Shown: positions 51,733 to 60,424 of the stretch, piece by piece
Layout: every line of letters begins with the position of its first letter
Numbering within the stretch: position 1 is the stretch's first letter
From: JACDAN01 sp963834825
GTDB taxonomy: Bacteria > Actinomycetota > Thermoleophilia > Gaiellales > Gaiellaceae
NCBI GenBank assembly: GCA_963834825.1
Contig: CAWICZ010000015.1
Coordinates: 62,001-126,000 of the forward strand
Direction of reading: 5' to 3'
DNA length: 64,000 bases
Notes under the pieces: model-generated
Told to the model about the DNA's origin: nothing
Seen by the model: the letters and a program-made list of their open reading frames with translations, nothing else
The model's database searches: none
Made by a program: the position numbers and the translations under genes

Positions 51733-52581
51733 CTAGAGGCCGCTCAGCGGGTCGACAGCCGCACCGCGGAGCCGGACCTCGAAGTGCAGATGCGGCCCTG
51801 TCGCGAGACCGCTCGCGCCGACGCGTCCGAGCTGCTGTCCGGCGTTCACGTACCGGCCGACGGGGACGGCGATCCGGGACAGGTGCGCGTACAGCGTCTG
51901 GATGCCGTTCCCGTGGTCCAGGATCACGAGCCGTCCCCATCCGCCGACGCTCCTGGCGGCGAATGTCACTCGTCCTGAAGCGGCGGCGACGACTGGAGCA
52001 CCGACGCCCGCCGCGTAGTCGATCCCGGTGTGAAACCGGTTTCCCCGTGGGCCGAACACATCGCCGATCGACCCGGCGACGGGATGCGTCAGCCCAATGG
52101 GGCACCTCGGCAGCGGCGCACGGAGCGCCGCGACAACGCCGGGACCCGCTCGGCCGTCGCGAAGCAAGCCCGCCCAGCTTTGGAATTGGCGTAGCGCCTG
52201 CTCCGTCGAGGCACCGAAGTGCCCGTCGAGGTTCCCGGAGGGAAAACCGTGCCAGGCGAGCGTGAACTGGAGCGCCGCGACGTCCCAGCCGCGCATTCCG
52301 GCCGCGAGGACGCGGCGGCCTAGGGGGGCCTGCCGGCCGTACCTGCCGAGCGCGCCGCGCGTCCGAGCCCCCGGAACCCCGTCCACGGCCAGTCCACGCT
52401 TGGCCTGGAATCGGCGAACGGCAGCGGCGGTGCTGCCTCCTAAGACTCCATCGACTGTCCCGGCATAGAACCCGTGCTGGCGTAGTCCCACCTGGAGCGC
52501 GGCAACCTCGGGATCTCCGGCCGCAAATGCGCTCGGGCTCAGGAGAAGCGAGGCGAAAACTGTGGCAACCGCAGTTCTCAT
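51733..52581 (-). CDS. Secreted M23 peptidase with two peptidoglycan-binding domains
   Basis: 282 residues from the ATG at 52581 (AAGGAGG upstream). A signal peptide (TAVATVFASLLLSPSAFAAG) precedes two PG_binding_1 modules (VAALQVGLRQHGFYAGTVDG; VAALQFTLAWHGFPSGNLDG) and a LytM/M23 domain with zinc ligands in NRFHTGIDYAA and GPHLHFEVR. It would cleave peptidoglycan peptides outside the cell. An upstream in-frame extension to 53097 overlaps sod and is not used. Confidence 0.93.
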   Translation of the reverse strand: MRTAVATVFASLLLSPSAFAAGDPEVAALQVGLRQHGFYAGTVDGVLGGSTAAAVRRFQAKRGLAVDGVPGARTRGALGRYGRQAPLGRRVLAAGMRGWDVAALQFTLAWHGFPSGNLDGHFGASTEQALRQFQSWAGLLRDGRAGPGVVAALRAPLPRCPIGLTHPVAGSIGDVFGPRGNRFHTGIDYAAGVGAPVVAAASGRVTFAARSVGGWGRLVILDHGNGIQTLYAHLSRIAVPVGRYVNAGQQLGRVGASGLATGPHLHFEVRLRGAAVDPLSGL

Positions 52582-52634
52582 CGGACTCGACCTCCTTAGG
52601 TCGGTCCGTTTATCGGTTTTGAACCCTGTGGGCT

Positions 52635-53237
52635 TTAGCGGGCGGCGTCGAACCGCCTCGCGAGCTCGGACCAGTTGACCACGTTCCACCAGGCGGCCAG
52701 GTAGTCCGGGCGGCGATTCTGATACTTGAGGTAGTAGGCGTGCTCCCACACGTCGATCCCGAGGATGGGCGTCTTCCCCTCGCTGATCGGCGAGTCCTGA
52801 TTCGGCGTCGAAGTGACGGCCAGGGAGCCGCCGTCGACCACGAGCCACGACCAACCGCTGCCGAAACGCTTGACCCCGGCGTCGTTCGCCTGCTCGGCGA
52901 GCTGGTCGACCCCACCGAACGTGCTCTCGATCGCCTCGGCCAGCGCCCCTGCGGGCTCGCCTCCGTCGGGGCTCATGATCTCCCAGAACATCGAGTGGTT
53001 GGCGTGACCGCCGACGTTGTTGCGAGCCGCCGGCCGGATGTCCTCGGGAAGCTCGTCGAGGCTCTGAAGAACGTCCTCCGCCGGCCGATCGGCCCACTCC
53101 GTGCCTTCGAGCGCCTTGTTCGCGTTGTCGACGTAGGCCTGGTGGTGCTTGTCGTGATGAATCCGCATCGTCTGCTCGTCGATGTGCGGTTCGAGGGCCG
53201 CGTAGTCGTACGGAAGCGCTGGTACTTCGAACGGCAT
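52635..53237 (-). CDS. sodA: Fe/Mn superoxide dismutase
   Basis: 200 residues, usual length. Metal ligands are visible: His in MRIHHDKHHQAYVDNANKAL, His in GGHANHSMFWEIMSP, and Asp/His in DVWEHAYYLKYQNRR. It removes superoxide in the cytoplasm. Metal preference (Fe or Mn) cannot be decided by eye. The ATG follows AAAGGAGCG. Confidence 0.96.
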   Translation of the reverse strand: MPFEVPALPYDYAALEPHIDEQTMRIHHDKHHQAYVDNANKALEGTEWADRPAEDVLQSLDELPEDIRPAARNNVGGHANHSMFWEIMSPDGGEPAGALAEAIESTFGGVDQLAEQANDAGVKRFGSGWSWLVVDGGSLAVTSTPNQDSPISEGKTPILGIDVWEHAYYLKYQNRRPDYLAAWWNVVNWSELARRFDAAR

Positions 53238-53280
53238 GAGTCGCTCCTTTCTGTCGGTCGGGAAGACCCTAACGCGGGGC

Positions 53281-53286
53281 TATACT
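53281..53286 (+). promoter_or_regulatory. -10 element of the tRNA-Lys promoter
   Basis: TATACT ends 12 bases before the mature tRNA 5' end, a good -10 box. The -35 region is weak (TCGGGA at 17-base spacing). Confidence 0.5.
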
Positions 53287-53298
53287 CGCGAGCCGACG

Positions 53299-53371
53299 GG
53301 GCCGTTAGCTCAGTTGGTAGAGCAGGGGACTCTTAATCCCAAGGTCGAAGGTTCGAATCCTTCACGGCCCA
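53299..53371 (+). tRNA. tRNA-Lys (anticodon CTT)
   Basis: 73 bases. Acceptor GGGCCGT pairs with ACGGCCC, followed by discriminator A. The D-arm contains TAGCTCAGTTGGTAGAGC, the anticodon loop is CTCTTAA, and the T-arm has GGTTCGAATCC. The CCA end is not encoded. The anticodon CTT reads AAG. Confidence 0.96.
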
Positions 53372-53428
53372 TAGGAAGGCCCCGCAAAGCGAGGGCTTTT
53401 GTTGTCTCTAGAGGCGATACGGCGCGTT

Positions 53429-54142
53429 CTAGGGCCAGTAGACCTGACGCGAGGTGACGACCCGTTTCCACGGGCCGTCGGGAACCCGGGCTGCTTCGAC
53501 GAACTGCCAATCGACCTTGTTCCGGTCCGTGTCGAGGCCGACGAAGCCCAGGCAGTCGCGGACCGCCGGCGAGACGTCCATGCCGGCCCGACGAGCACGG
53601 CGGTTGCGCGGCCGCCGGTTGTCGTGCCCGAAGACATAGGCAGCATCGTCGTAGAGGTACGGGCCGCTGTCCTCCCACTGCGCGTAGCAGACGCGGCCGC
53701 CGTGCACGATCCTCGCCCAACGGTTCTTCAGCAGGCTGACCGAGTTGCCACGGCGAGCGGCGTGCGCGATTTGTGAGGCGTAGGCCCGCGCCCAGGGCAC
53801 GACCTTCATCCGGTCCCGGCGAGGCCGGCCGTTTCTGTCGAAGTCGTTATAAGGAAGATCGAAGTAGAACGGGTTCTCCTTCGGCCGAAATTCGGTCGGG
53901 AACCAGCCGTTTGCGGCGCGTCGCTTACCCGGCTTGTCGACGCCTCCGTAATGCCGCAGCCACGCGTCGTCCCAGGCCGAGACGGCGTTGTCCTCGCTCG
54001 AGCCACCACCTTTTGGCTCGCCGATCCAGAACACCGTGGCGGTCACGCTTCGGTGAAGCGGGTAGACGGTCACCGCGCCCTCTGCACTAGGGAGCGCGGT
54101 GACCGCGAGCAGGAGCAGAGCCGCTCGACCCTTCCACCTCAC
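53429..54142 (-). CDS. Secreted protein of unknown function
   Basis: 237 residues from a GTG overlapping the deacetylase stop (GTGA). A signal peptide (RAALLLLAVTALPSAEGAVT) is followed by WDDAWLRHYGGVDKPGKR, NPFYFDLPYNDFDRNGRP, RVCYAQWEDSGPYLYDDAAY and GMDVSPAVRDCLGFVGLDT. The NPFY-LPYND and DVSPAVRDxLG blocks belong to a conserved secreted family whose fold I cannot name with confidence; a double-psi barrel is possible. It is the last gene of the surface operon. Confidence 0.75.
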   Translation of the reverse strand: MRWKGRAALLLLAVTALPSAEGAVTVYPLHRSVTATVFWIGEPKGGGSSEDNAVSAWDDAWLRHYGGVDKPGKRRAANGWFPTEFRPKENPFYFDLPYNDFDRNGRPRRDRMKVVPWARAYASQIAHAARRGNSVSLLKNRWARIVHGGRVCYAQWEDSGPYLYDDAAYVFGHDNRRPRNRRARRAGMDVSPAVRDCLGFVGLDTDRNKVDWQFVEAARVPDGPWKRVVTSRQVYWP

Positions 54143-56241
54143 CTGGCGAAGGCCGGATCCTGCAGAGCCTGGGCGAACTGCGTGATCGTCGTGTCGGTCC
54201 GAACCTCGAACCGGTAACGGCGATTGAATCCCGCCAGTGAGCCCACCGTCCCGCTCGCCTGTCCGTAGGTGATCGGGTTCGTCTGGGTGAAGACGATCTG
54301 GAACTTCGAGGCCAGGTAGCCCGGCAGCCACGCTTGCGCTTGACCACTAGGGTCGTTGTACAGGTTCGTCCACTGGCCGGCATCGTTGAACGGTGCCGCC
54401 CAGACGGCGACGTTCGCGCTCGGCACCTGCTGCTTGAGCCTGGAGATGCCGGCGCTGATTTCGCTCGAGACGGCGAGCTTGTACGCCGCGGCGGACTGTG
54501 CCTTCCAGCTCGAACCGGAGCCGGTACCGGCAAGACAGCTGTAGTAGTACGGGCAGGATGCCTGGTAGCGCAGGCTCCCGATACTGCCACCGTTGCCGTA
54601 GTCGCCGTGGCCGTACTGGCCGGCATGGAACGCGATCTCCCAGCGCCCGTTCCCGGCGAGGGCCTTGATCTGCGTCCAGCTCATGTTGTTGGGGTCGCCG
54701 ATCGAGCCGGGCGTCTTGTTGTCGGCGTGCCCGGTGACCACGAACATGACCGCCTTGAACCCGTACTTGGCGAGCAGGGGATCCCAGGCGAGCTGGGACC
54801 TGAGGCCGTCGTCAACGGTGATCAGGACCGGCTTCGCGACACCGATGTTGCTCCCGCCGAGCCATTGCTGGTACTGCGCGAGCGTCACCGAGCGGTAACC
54901 GTTCGCCTTCAGCCAGGCGAGTTGCTGGTCCGCCTGCTGCGGCGTCTGGTCCCACGGTGAATAGCCATCCGGCGGGTTGATCTCGTGGTAGTTCACGACC
55001 GGCATGTACTCGATCGGGCCGGTCTTGATCGAGACTGCGGGCAGCGTCGTCTTGTTGCCGGCGTTGTCGGTGATCACAGCCGAGACCGTGTGGACACCGG
55101 ACGTGAGCGGAGTTGTGTCGAAGCTCCTCGAGTAGACGTACTGCCCGCCCGTTTCGGGCTGGGTCACCGCCGCCCCGGCGGGAGCGCCGTCGACGAGAAA
55201 CTGGACGGACTTCACGCCGTACGAATCCGACGCATGCGCCTTGAACGTGATCGGGCCCGAGACGCGCTGGTTCGCGGTCGGGGCGACCGTGAAGCCCACC
55301 GGCGGCGTGTTGTCGACCGTGAAATCGGTCGGCTCGGACGTGGCCTTGTTGCCCGCGGCGTCAGTCGAGACCACGGTCAGCCTGTGGGGCCCGTCCGCAA
55401 TTCCGTTCACGCTGAGGGTCGTCGAGTACGTGTACAGCGCGCCCGTGTCAGCCGTCGTCAGGGCCGGTCCCGTAGGAACGCCGTCGATCGCGAACCGCAC
55501 GCTCGCGACTCCGTAGGCGTCGGACGCGTGAGCCCGCACCGGCACGGCGTCGGTGAAGAACCTGTTCGGCGCAGGGGCGAGCAGATGCGTGATGGGGGCG
55601 GTGTTGTCAACGGTGACCGTTGCCGACGCGGAATCCGTCTTGCCGCGCCCGTCGGTCACGCTGGCCGCGATCTCGTGCCGCCCGTCTGCGTAGGCCGTGG
55701 TGTTCCAGGTCGTCATCCAGGGCGCGGCGGAGACGGTCGCGAGCAGGCTCTCGTCGACCGCGAACTGCACGGTGGTCGGCTCGAGCTCACTCGTCAGGGC
55801 CGTCTCGAGCTGCGCGGTGCCGCGGACAAACGTCCATGACGGCGGGTTCGTCAGCGAGATCTTCGGATAGGCGGGCCCAACGTCGACCGTGATCGGGTCG
55901 GTGGTCTGGACCATCTCGCTTGGGAACGGCTGCGACCAGTCCATCGCGGTCACCGACAGGGTGTGCTCGCCGAAGGCGAGGGCGTCCGTCGGCCACTCGA
56001 GCTCGTAGCTGTACTGAGCGGACGGCTTCGTCACCCATTCGCCGTTTGGCTCGCCGTCGACGTTCAGTCGGACGCCGTAGATGCCTGAACTGGCCGACGC
56101 GGTGACGTTGACTTTGACAACGCCGCCGAGCGAGTGAGCGCCGTTCTCGGGGTTCGTGATCGCGACCTCGATCGCGCCGGCCGCGGGCGCCGCCGCGATG
56201 CCGGCGACGGCGAGCGTCAGGAGAGCGAAAAGCTTCCTCAT
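54139..56241 (-). CDS. Secreted polysaccharide deacetylase with Ig-like repeats
   Basis: 700 residues from the ATG at 56241. A signal peptide (LFALLTLAVAGIAAAPAAGA) is followed by four Ig-like modules (~90 residues each; e.g. TNPENGAHSLGGVVKVNVTA, LAPAPNRFFTDAVPVRAHAS). From ~430 comes a NodB-type deacetylase: MPVVNYHEINPP, LITVDDGLRSQ (catalytic Asp pair), and a His motif FHAGQYGHGDYG. It resembles PgaB-like N-deacetylases of amino-sugar polymers. Overlaps on both sides place it in the sortase/glycosyltransferase operon. Confidence 0.9.
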   Translation of the reverse strand: MRKLFALLTLAVAGIAAAPAAGAIEVAITNPENGAHSLGGVVKVNVTASASSGIYGVRLNVDGEPNGEWVTKPSAQYSYELEWPTDALAFGEHTLSVTAMDWSQPFPSEMVQTTDPITVDVGPAYPKISLTNPPSWTFVRGTAQLETALTSELEPTTVQFAVDESLLATVSAAPWMTTWNTTAYADGRHEIAASVTDGRGKTDSASATVTVDNTAPITHLLAPAPNRFFTDAVPVRAHASDAYGVASVRFAIDGVPTGPALTTADTGALYTYSTTLSVNGIADGPHRLTVVSTDAAGNKATSEPTDFTVDNTPPVGFTVAPTANQRVSGPITFKAHASDSYGVKSVQFLVDGAPAGAAVTQPETGGQYVYSRSFDTTPLTSGVHTVSAVITDNAGNKTTLPAVSIKTGPIEYMPVVNYHEINPPDGYSPWDQTPQQADQQLAWLKANGYRSVTLAQYQQWLGGSNIGVAKPVLITVDDGLRSQLAWDPLLAKYGFKAVMFVVTGHADNKTPGSIGDPNNMSWTQIKALAGNGRWEIAFHAGQYGHGDYGNGGSIGSLRYQASCPYYYSCLAGTGSGSSWKAQSAAAYKLAVSSEISAGISRLKQQVPSANVAVWAAPFNDAGQWTNLYNDPSGQAQAWLPGYLASKFQIVFTQTNPITYGQASGTVGSLAGFNRRYRFEVRTDTTITQFAQALQDPAFAR

Positions 56242-57239
56242 GCTGCCACCCGTACGACCGTCTCGGGCTGCTCCATCGCCGTACGATCGGCGATCACGTC
56301 TCTGAGAATCTCCTCGAGCGAGCGCTCCGGCACCCACCCGATCGTCTCGCGCACCTTGTCGACGCAGGGAACGCGATGGAGCATGTCCTCGATGCCGGAG
56401 CCATAGACCTCGTCGAAGGACAGGTGCGTCGTCGGCGAGTCCGAGCCGGTCAGCTCCTTGATCCGCTCGGCGAGGCCGAGGATCGAGATCTGGTTCGGCG
56501 CGCCGACGTTGAAGATCTCACCGGCCGTTCGGTTGATGTCCGTCATCAGGTCGCGGAGAGCGCGGATCGTGTCGTGCACGTGACAGAAGCAGCGCGTCTG
56601 CCGGCCGTCGCCGTAGATCTCGATCGGGTCGCCGCGAAGCGCGCGCTCGACGAAGCGCGGGATGACCATTCCGTACATGCCGGTCTGGCGAGGTCCGACG
56701 GTGTTGAACAGCCGGACGATCACCGCGTCGAGGCCGTGCTCCTCGCGATGAGCCAGCGCCAGGAACTCGTCCATCGCCTTCGAGTCGGCGTAGGCCCAGC
56801 GCTTCTGAGTGGTGGCGCCGTAGATCCGCCGCGAGGTCTCGCGCAAGGGCACCTCACTGCGATGGTCGCCGTAGACCTCGGAGGTGGAGGCGACGAGCAC
56901 CGGCTTGTCGAATTTGCGGCAAGCATCGAGCACCGTCTCGGTTCCCTCGAGGTTGACCTTCAGTGTGCGAACCGGCTGCTCGACGATCGTCTTGACGCCG
57001 ACTGCCGCTGCCAGGTGATAGACGACGTCGGCCTTGTGGACGAGCTCGCTGACGATCGCCGGGTGCAACACGCTGTCGACGACGACATGGAATCGCGGGT
57101 TCGAGCGAAGGTGCTCGACGTTTGCGAGCGAGCCGGTCGAAAGGTCGTCGAGTACGTAGACCTCATCTCCGTCGCCGAGCAGGAGCTCGGCGAGATGCGA
57201 TCCGATGAAACCGGCGCCGCCGGTTATGAGTGTCTTCAT
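56238..57239 (-). CDS. NAD-dependent sugar-nucleotide epimerase/dehydratase
   Basis: 333 residues. Extended SDR: TLITGGAGFIGSHLAELLL (NAD loop), DVVYHLAAAVGVKTI, STSEVYGDH, the catalytic YADSK (YxxxK), and FCHVHDTIRAL. It acts on a nucleotide-linked sugar in the cytoplasm, probably UDP-glucose/UDP-GlcNAc 4-epimerase or a GDP/dTDP relative. An ATGA overlap links it to the deacetylase. Confidence 0.9.
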   Translation of the reverse strand: MKTLITGGAGFIGSHLAELLLGDGDEVYVLDDLSTGSLANVEHLRSNPRFHVVVDSVLHPAIVSELVHKADVVYHLAAAVGVKTIVEQPVRTLKVNLEGTETVLDACRKFDKPVLVASTSEVYGDHRSEVPLRETSRRIYGATTQKRWAYADSKAMDEFLALAHREEHGLDAVIVRLFNTVGPRQTGMYGMVIPRFVERALRGDPIEIYGDGRQTRCFCHVHDTIRALRDLMTDINRTAGEIFNVGAPNQISILGLAERIKELTGSDSPTTHLSFDEVYGSGIEDMLHRVPCVDKVRETIGWVPERSLEEILRDVIADRTAMEQPETVVRVAA

Positions 57240-57268
57240 GACGTGTTCTCTCCTAGATGCGTTGGTGT

Positions 57269-58384
57269 TCATGACTGGGCGGCAGCCGACTGCTCTGCCT
57301 CGAGGTTGAAACGCTCGGGCGAATCCCACTTGGCGACGCTCCGCGGCTGACGAATCGCCTTGATGCAGGCGTGCAGCATGGCGAAGCGGTAGACGAGGTC
57401 GAGGACGATGAGGACGGGTGCATGCACGAGCAGGCGCGGCTTGCGCAGCGCGGCCGCAGCGATCCCCATCCAGACGAAGCTCGACCCGAGATACCAGACG
57501 AGGAACCACATCGGGTCGATCCACTCGCGTAGGAAGTAGGCGACGGGCAGGAACAGGAACGGCTCGAGCATGTACGGCAGCCAGTCGATGAGCAGCGCCA
57601 GGTACGCGACGTCGAACCAGGAGATTCGGACGCCGAGCTTACGGCCGCGGTCGCGCTCGAGCGGTCGACCGAGCCGATGGCCGCGGATCGACTGGAACTG
57701 TGCCCACGACCAGCGAACCGTCTGCTTGTACCAGCCTCGAAACGTGTGGGGGTCGATCGTCCACGAGCGCGCCGAGTGGACGTAGGCGACGCGCCCGAGC
57801 TTGCTCCGGACGATCTCGGCGAGCCAAAACATGTCGTCGATCGCGTACGGGACTTCTTGCTCGATCAGCTCGGCGAAGACCTCGGCGCGGAAGATCGTGT
57901 TGGCGCCGCAGATCACGTTCACGACCTTGAGCGCGTTCTGGCCGCGCTTGATCGTGACCTGGTATGACCAGTACATGAATGCGCGCATGGCGATGAACGG
58001 GTTCCAGCGGCGCGTGTGGTCCCAGAGCGAGTCGATTCGGCCGGATGCCGCCGCCAGCTTCGGATCGGCATCGAGCTTGGCGACGAGCTTCTCGACGTAC
58101 TGCGGCTCGATCGTCGTGTCGTCGTCGAGAATCGCCACGTAGCGATAGCGTTGGCTGAGCCCGAAACGGCTCTCGCCTTCGCGAAGCGCCGCAGGCTTTC
58201 CGCCAGAGGTCTTGCGCTCGTAGACGCGTGCTCCGGCCGCCCGCGCGACTTCCGCGGTGCGGTCGGTCGAGCCGTCCGAGACGACGAAGACGTCGGCCTG
58301 CGAGGCGGCGGAGCGAACGGTGTTCGCGATCGTGCGCTCGCCGTTCTTGCACGCGATCAGAACTGCAGTGGTGTGGCGCAGCAT
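57269..58384 (-). CDS. Family 2 glycosyltransferase, membrane-bound
   Basis: 371 residues. GT-A domain: AVLIACKNGERTIANTVRSA, VVSDGSTDRTAEVARAAGAR, AILDDDTTIEPQYVEKLV (DDD metal motif), YAIDDMFWLAEIVRSKLG and the QTVRWSWAQF (QxxRW) motif of processive synthases. The C-terminal third has three or four spans (AYLALLIDWLPYMLEPFLFL). This is the hyaluronan/cellulose/PgaC-like pattern. With the deacetylase, it suggests synthesis and modification of an amino-sugar polymer at the membrane. Confidence 0.92.
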   Translation of the reverse strand: MLRHTTAVLIACKNGERTIANTVRSAASQADVFVVSDGSTDRTAEVARAAGARVYERKTSGGKPAALREGESRFGLSQRYRYVAILDDDTTIEPQYVEKLVAKLDADPKLAAASGRIDSLWDHTRRWNPFIAMRAFMYWSYQVTIKRGQNALKVVNVICGANTIFRAEVFAELIEQEVPYAIDDMFWLAEIVRSKLGRVAYVHSARSWTIDPHTFRGWYKQTVRWSWAQFQSIRGHRLGRPLERDRGRKLGVRISWFDVAYLALLIDWLPYMLEPFLFLPVAYFLREWIDPMWFLVWYLGSSFVWMGIAAAALRKPRLLVHAPVLIVLDLVYRFAMLHACIKAIRQPRSVAKWDSPERFNLEAEQSAAAQS

Positions 58385-58395
58385 TCTTCGCTCCC

Positions 58396-59073
58396 TCAGA
58401 CCGGCCGGCTACTCGTCAGCCGCGCGAAGACGGCATAGCGGTGCGTGGCCGAATAGAGCGGGTGGCACGCCGTCAGCACGAGCTTTTCGAACCGCTTGCG
58501 GCGCAGAATCGACCAGTCCTGGTCGTCGACGACCCTATGGCCGTAGACGGTGTAGCGGAAGCGACCGTACGGCATCCGCAGCTCGATCTTGTCGCCCGGA
58601 CCGAGGTCGTCGATGTCACGGAACGGATGCGAGTATGTCGTCCGGTGGCCGGCCAGGGCGATGACGCCACCCATTCCCGGGAGACCGGTGTTTCGGCCTG
58701 ACCCGGCGTTGTAGTGGCCCGGGCCCTTCTTGAGGTCGGCAGTGGAGGTGCCCTCGACGACCACCATCCGCAGACCGACGCGCGGGATCACGATCCGACC
58801 CATTGGCTCGCCGTCTCGAAGCACGCGGCGATACGAGATGGCGAGCGATCGCAGCCGGGCAGCGGTCCTCGGCTTGCGGGTCGCCGTCGTTTCCGGTCGG
58901 GGTCGATTCGCCGACCACTGCTCGTTGACCGCATCGAGCCGGCTCGCGAGCACCTGCTGCTCGTGGCGCGTGTAGAGCGACGTGACCGGGTCTCCCCAGG
59001 CCAAGGTCACGGCGGTCCAGGCGAGGACGAGTACGCCCACGCCCAGGACCGCGTAACCGAGCCTGCGGATCAT
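58396..59073 (-). CDS. Sortase (class E-like)
   Basis: 225 residues with an N-terminal anchor (GYAVLGVGVLVLAWTAVTLAW). The catalytic domain shows IVIPRVGLRMVVVEG, the catalytic His in VIALAGHRTTYSHPF, the Cys in KLVLTACHPLYSATHRY and an Arg in VFARLTSSR. The TACHP loop is of the actinobacterial class E type. It joins sorting-motif proteins to the wall. A candidate substrate, a 46-residue LPFTG protein, is the next gene upstream. Confidence 0.93.
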   Translation of the reverse strand: MIRRLGYAVLGVGVLVLAWTAVTLAWGDPVTSLYTRHEQQVLASRLDAVNEQWSANRPRPETTATRKPRTAARLRSLAISYRRVLRDGEPMGRIVIPRVGLRMVVVEGTSTADLKKGPGHYNAGSGRNTGLPGMGGVIALAGHRTTYSHPFRDIDDLGPGDKIELRMPYGRFRYTVYGHRVVDDQDWSILRRKRFEKLVLTACHPLYSATHRYAVFARLTSSRPV

Positions 59074-59112
59074 CTTCCGACCATGTTGCTTCGCACGCCC
59101 GCCATGACTGGC

Positions 59113-59253
59113 CTACGCGAGCTCGTTCTTGCGGCGCAGCTGCGTCATCAGGAACCCCATCCCGCTAAGGACGAGCCCAAGGACGACGAGCGGTCCGCTC
59201 GTCAGCCCCGTGAAGGGCAGCGCACGCGTCTGCCCACTGATATGTCCGCTCAT
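59113..59253 (-). CDS. 46-residue LPFTG sorting-signal protein
   Basis: An ATG at 59253 behind AAGGGA opens a 46-codon frame ending in TAG; an in-frame TAG upstream rules out a longer N-terminus. It reads MSGHISGQTRALPFTG, a hydrophobic segment (PLVVLGLVLSGMGFLMTQL) and the basic tail RRKNELA: a complete sortase sorting signal with almost no other protein and no N-terminal signal peptide. It lies 39 bases upstream of the sortase gene on the same strand, so the two are probably co-expressed. Confidence 0.75.
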   Translation of the reverse strand: MSGHISGQTRALPFTGLTSGPLVVLGLVLSGMGFLMTQLRRKNELA

Positions 59254-59367
59254 TGAAATCCCTTCTTCACTGGACTAGCGGCCGGACGGGTTGCCCGGCC
59301 ACTCGACCATTGATGTGTGTTCTCCAGCCCTCGCCGCTTCGGCAAGCCACGCACCCGGCATTAGCCT

Positions 59368-59397
59368 GCGTCCCTCGACCAAGCGTCCCTCAACCAA
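59368..59397. repeat. Tandem 15-base direct repeat in a divergent intergenic region
   Basis: GCGTCCCTCGACCAA (59368-59382) and GCGTCCCTCAACCAA (59383-59397) are adjacent, with a looser third copy (CGTCGTCCCTGATCC, from about 59405). The 222-base gap separates the sortase operon from the nucleotide-sugar operon, so the repeats may be operator sites for both. A GGCCGG/CCGGCC hairpin lies nearer the LPFTG gene at about 59280-59300. Confidence 0.6.
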
Positions 59398-59475
59398 GTG
59401 ACCCGTCGTCCCTGATCCAGCGGGCCGACGAATGCTCATAACAGGGCGCTAACAGCGCGGACGTACCCTGACGAC

Positions 59476-60414
59476 GTGAACGTGCTGCGGCTGCTCATCC
59501 TCTCCGCCCTCGCCGTCGTGCCCGTGGCGGCGGGCGCCCAGGCGCCTGCCGGCGAGGCGCGCACCGCTGCCGATTGCACGATCACGTCGACGGGCCTCGT
59601 CCCGCTGACCGACCTGAGCGGGAAGAGGACCTATCGCGGCCAGCGCGGCGGCCTCTACCCGGGCGGCGTGAACCGCCCGCCTCGGGCCTACCTCAACGCG
59701 GGTCTCGCCGCAGCGAAGCGCATTCGGCCGATCGACGGCCAGGTCGTCTTGCTCTCGATCGGCATGTCCAACGCGACCCAGGAGTTCGTCCCCTTCATCC
59801 GCCTCGCCGACCAGGACCCCCAGCTGAGCGCGACCCTCACTCTCGTCGACGGCGCCATGGGCGGCTGGGACGCGAGGCGCATTGCCCGCCCGGCTGCGGG
59901 CTACTGGCGCGCCGTCGACCGGCGGCTCGTGGCGGCCGGTACGAGCCCGCGGGCGGTGCAGGCGGTCTGGCTGAAGACGGCCATCTCGGGCGAGGACCGC
60001 GTCTTCCCCGACGACGCCAGGGCGCTCCAGACGCAGCTTCGGACGATCGTCCGGATCCTCCCGCAGCGGTATCCCAACCTGCGCCTGATCTACGTCTCGA
60101 GCAGGACGTACGGCGGCTACGCGATCACGCCGACCAATCCGGAACCGGCCGCGTACGACAGCGGCTACGCGGTCCGCTGGCTGATCCAGGACCGGATGCA
60201 GGAGCGAATTCGCGGTCCTTGGATCGGTTGGGGCCCGTACCTCTGGACCGACGGCGAGAAGGGCCGCGCCGACGGGCTCACGTGGACGTGCCCGGACGTG
60301 AGGCAGGACGGCATGCACCCGTCTCCGGCGGGCTCGGCCAAGGTCGCGCGAGCGCTGCTGCGGTTCTTCAAGACCGATCCGACGTCGAAGGGCTGGTTCG
60401 CACCCACCTCGTAG
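59476..60414 (+). CDS. Secreted SGNH-hydrolase-like protein
   Basis: 312 residues, GTG start. A signal peptide (LLILSALAVVPVAAGAQA) precedes a domain with VVLLSIGMSNATQEFVPFI (block I-like), LVDGAMGGWDA and GMHPSPAGSAKVARAL, which matches the Asp-x-x-His block V of SGNH hydrolases except that the position before is Gly-Met. It may act on acyl groups of surface sugars. It is divergent from the sortase operon and leads into the nucleotide-sugar genes (10-base gap). Confidence 0.75.
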   Translation: MNVLRLLILSALAVVPVAAGAQAPAGEARTAADCTITSTGLVPLTDLSGKRTYRGQRGGLYPGGVNRPPRAYLNAGLAAAKRIRPIDGQVVLLSIGMSNATQEFVPFIRLADQDPQLSATLTLVDGAMGGWDARRIARPAAGYWRAVDRRLVAAGTSPRAVQAVWLKTAISGEDRVFPDDARALQTQLRTIVRILPQRYPNLRLIYVSSRTYGGYAITPTNPEPAAYDSGYAVRWLIQDRMQERIRGPWIGWGPYLWTDGEKGRADGLTWTCPDVRQDGMHPSPAGSAKVARALLRFFKTDPTSKGWFAPTS

Positions 60415-60424
60415 GGTCCCTCGC

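Noticed and set aside
52582..52634. c-di-AMP riboswitch before the M23 peptidase gene
   Set aside because: The gap to sodA is only 53 bases, too short for the motif, and shows none of its conserved blocks.
53236..53457. A 73-codon plus-strand ORF across the tRNA region
   Set aside because: It runs straight through tRNA-Lys and has no ribosome-binding site or homologous motif.
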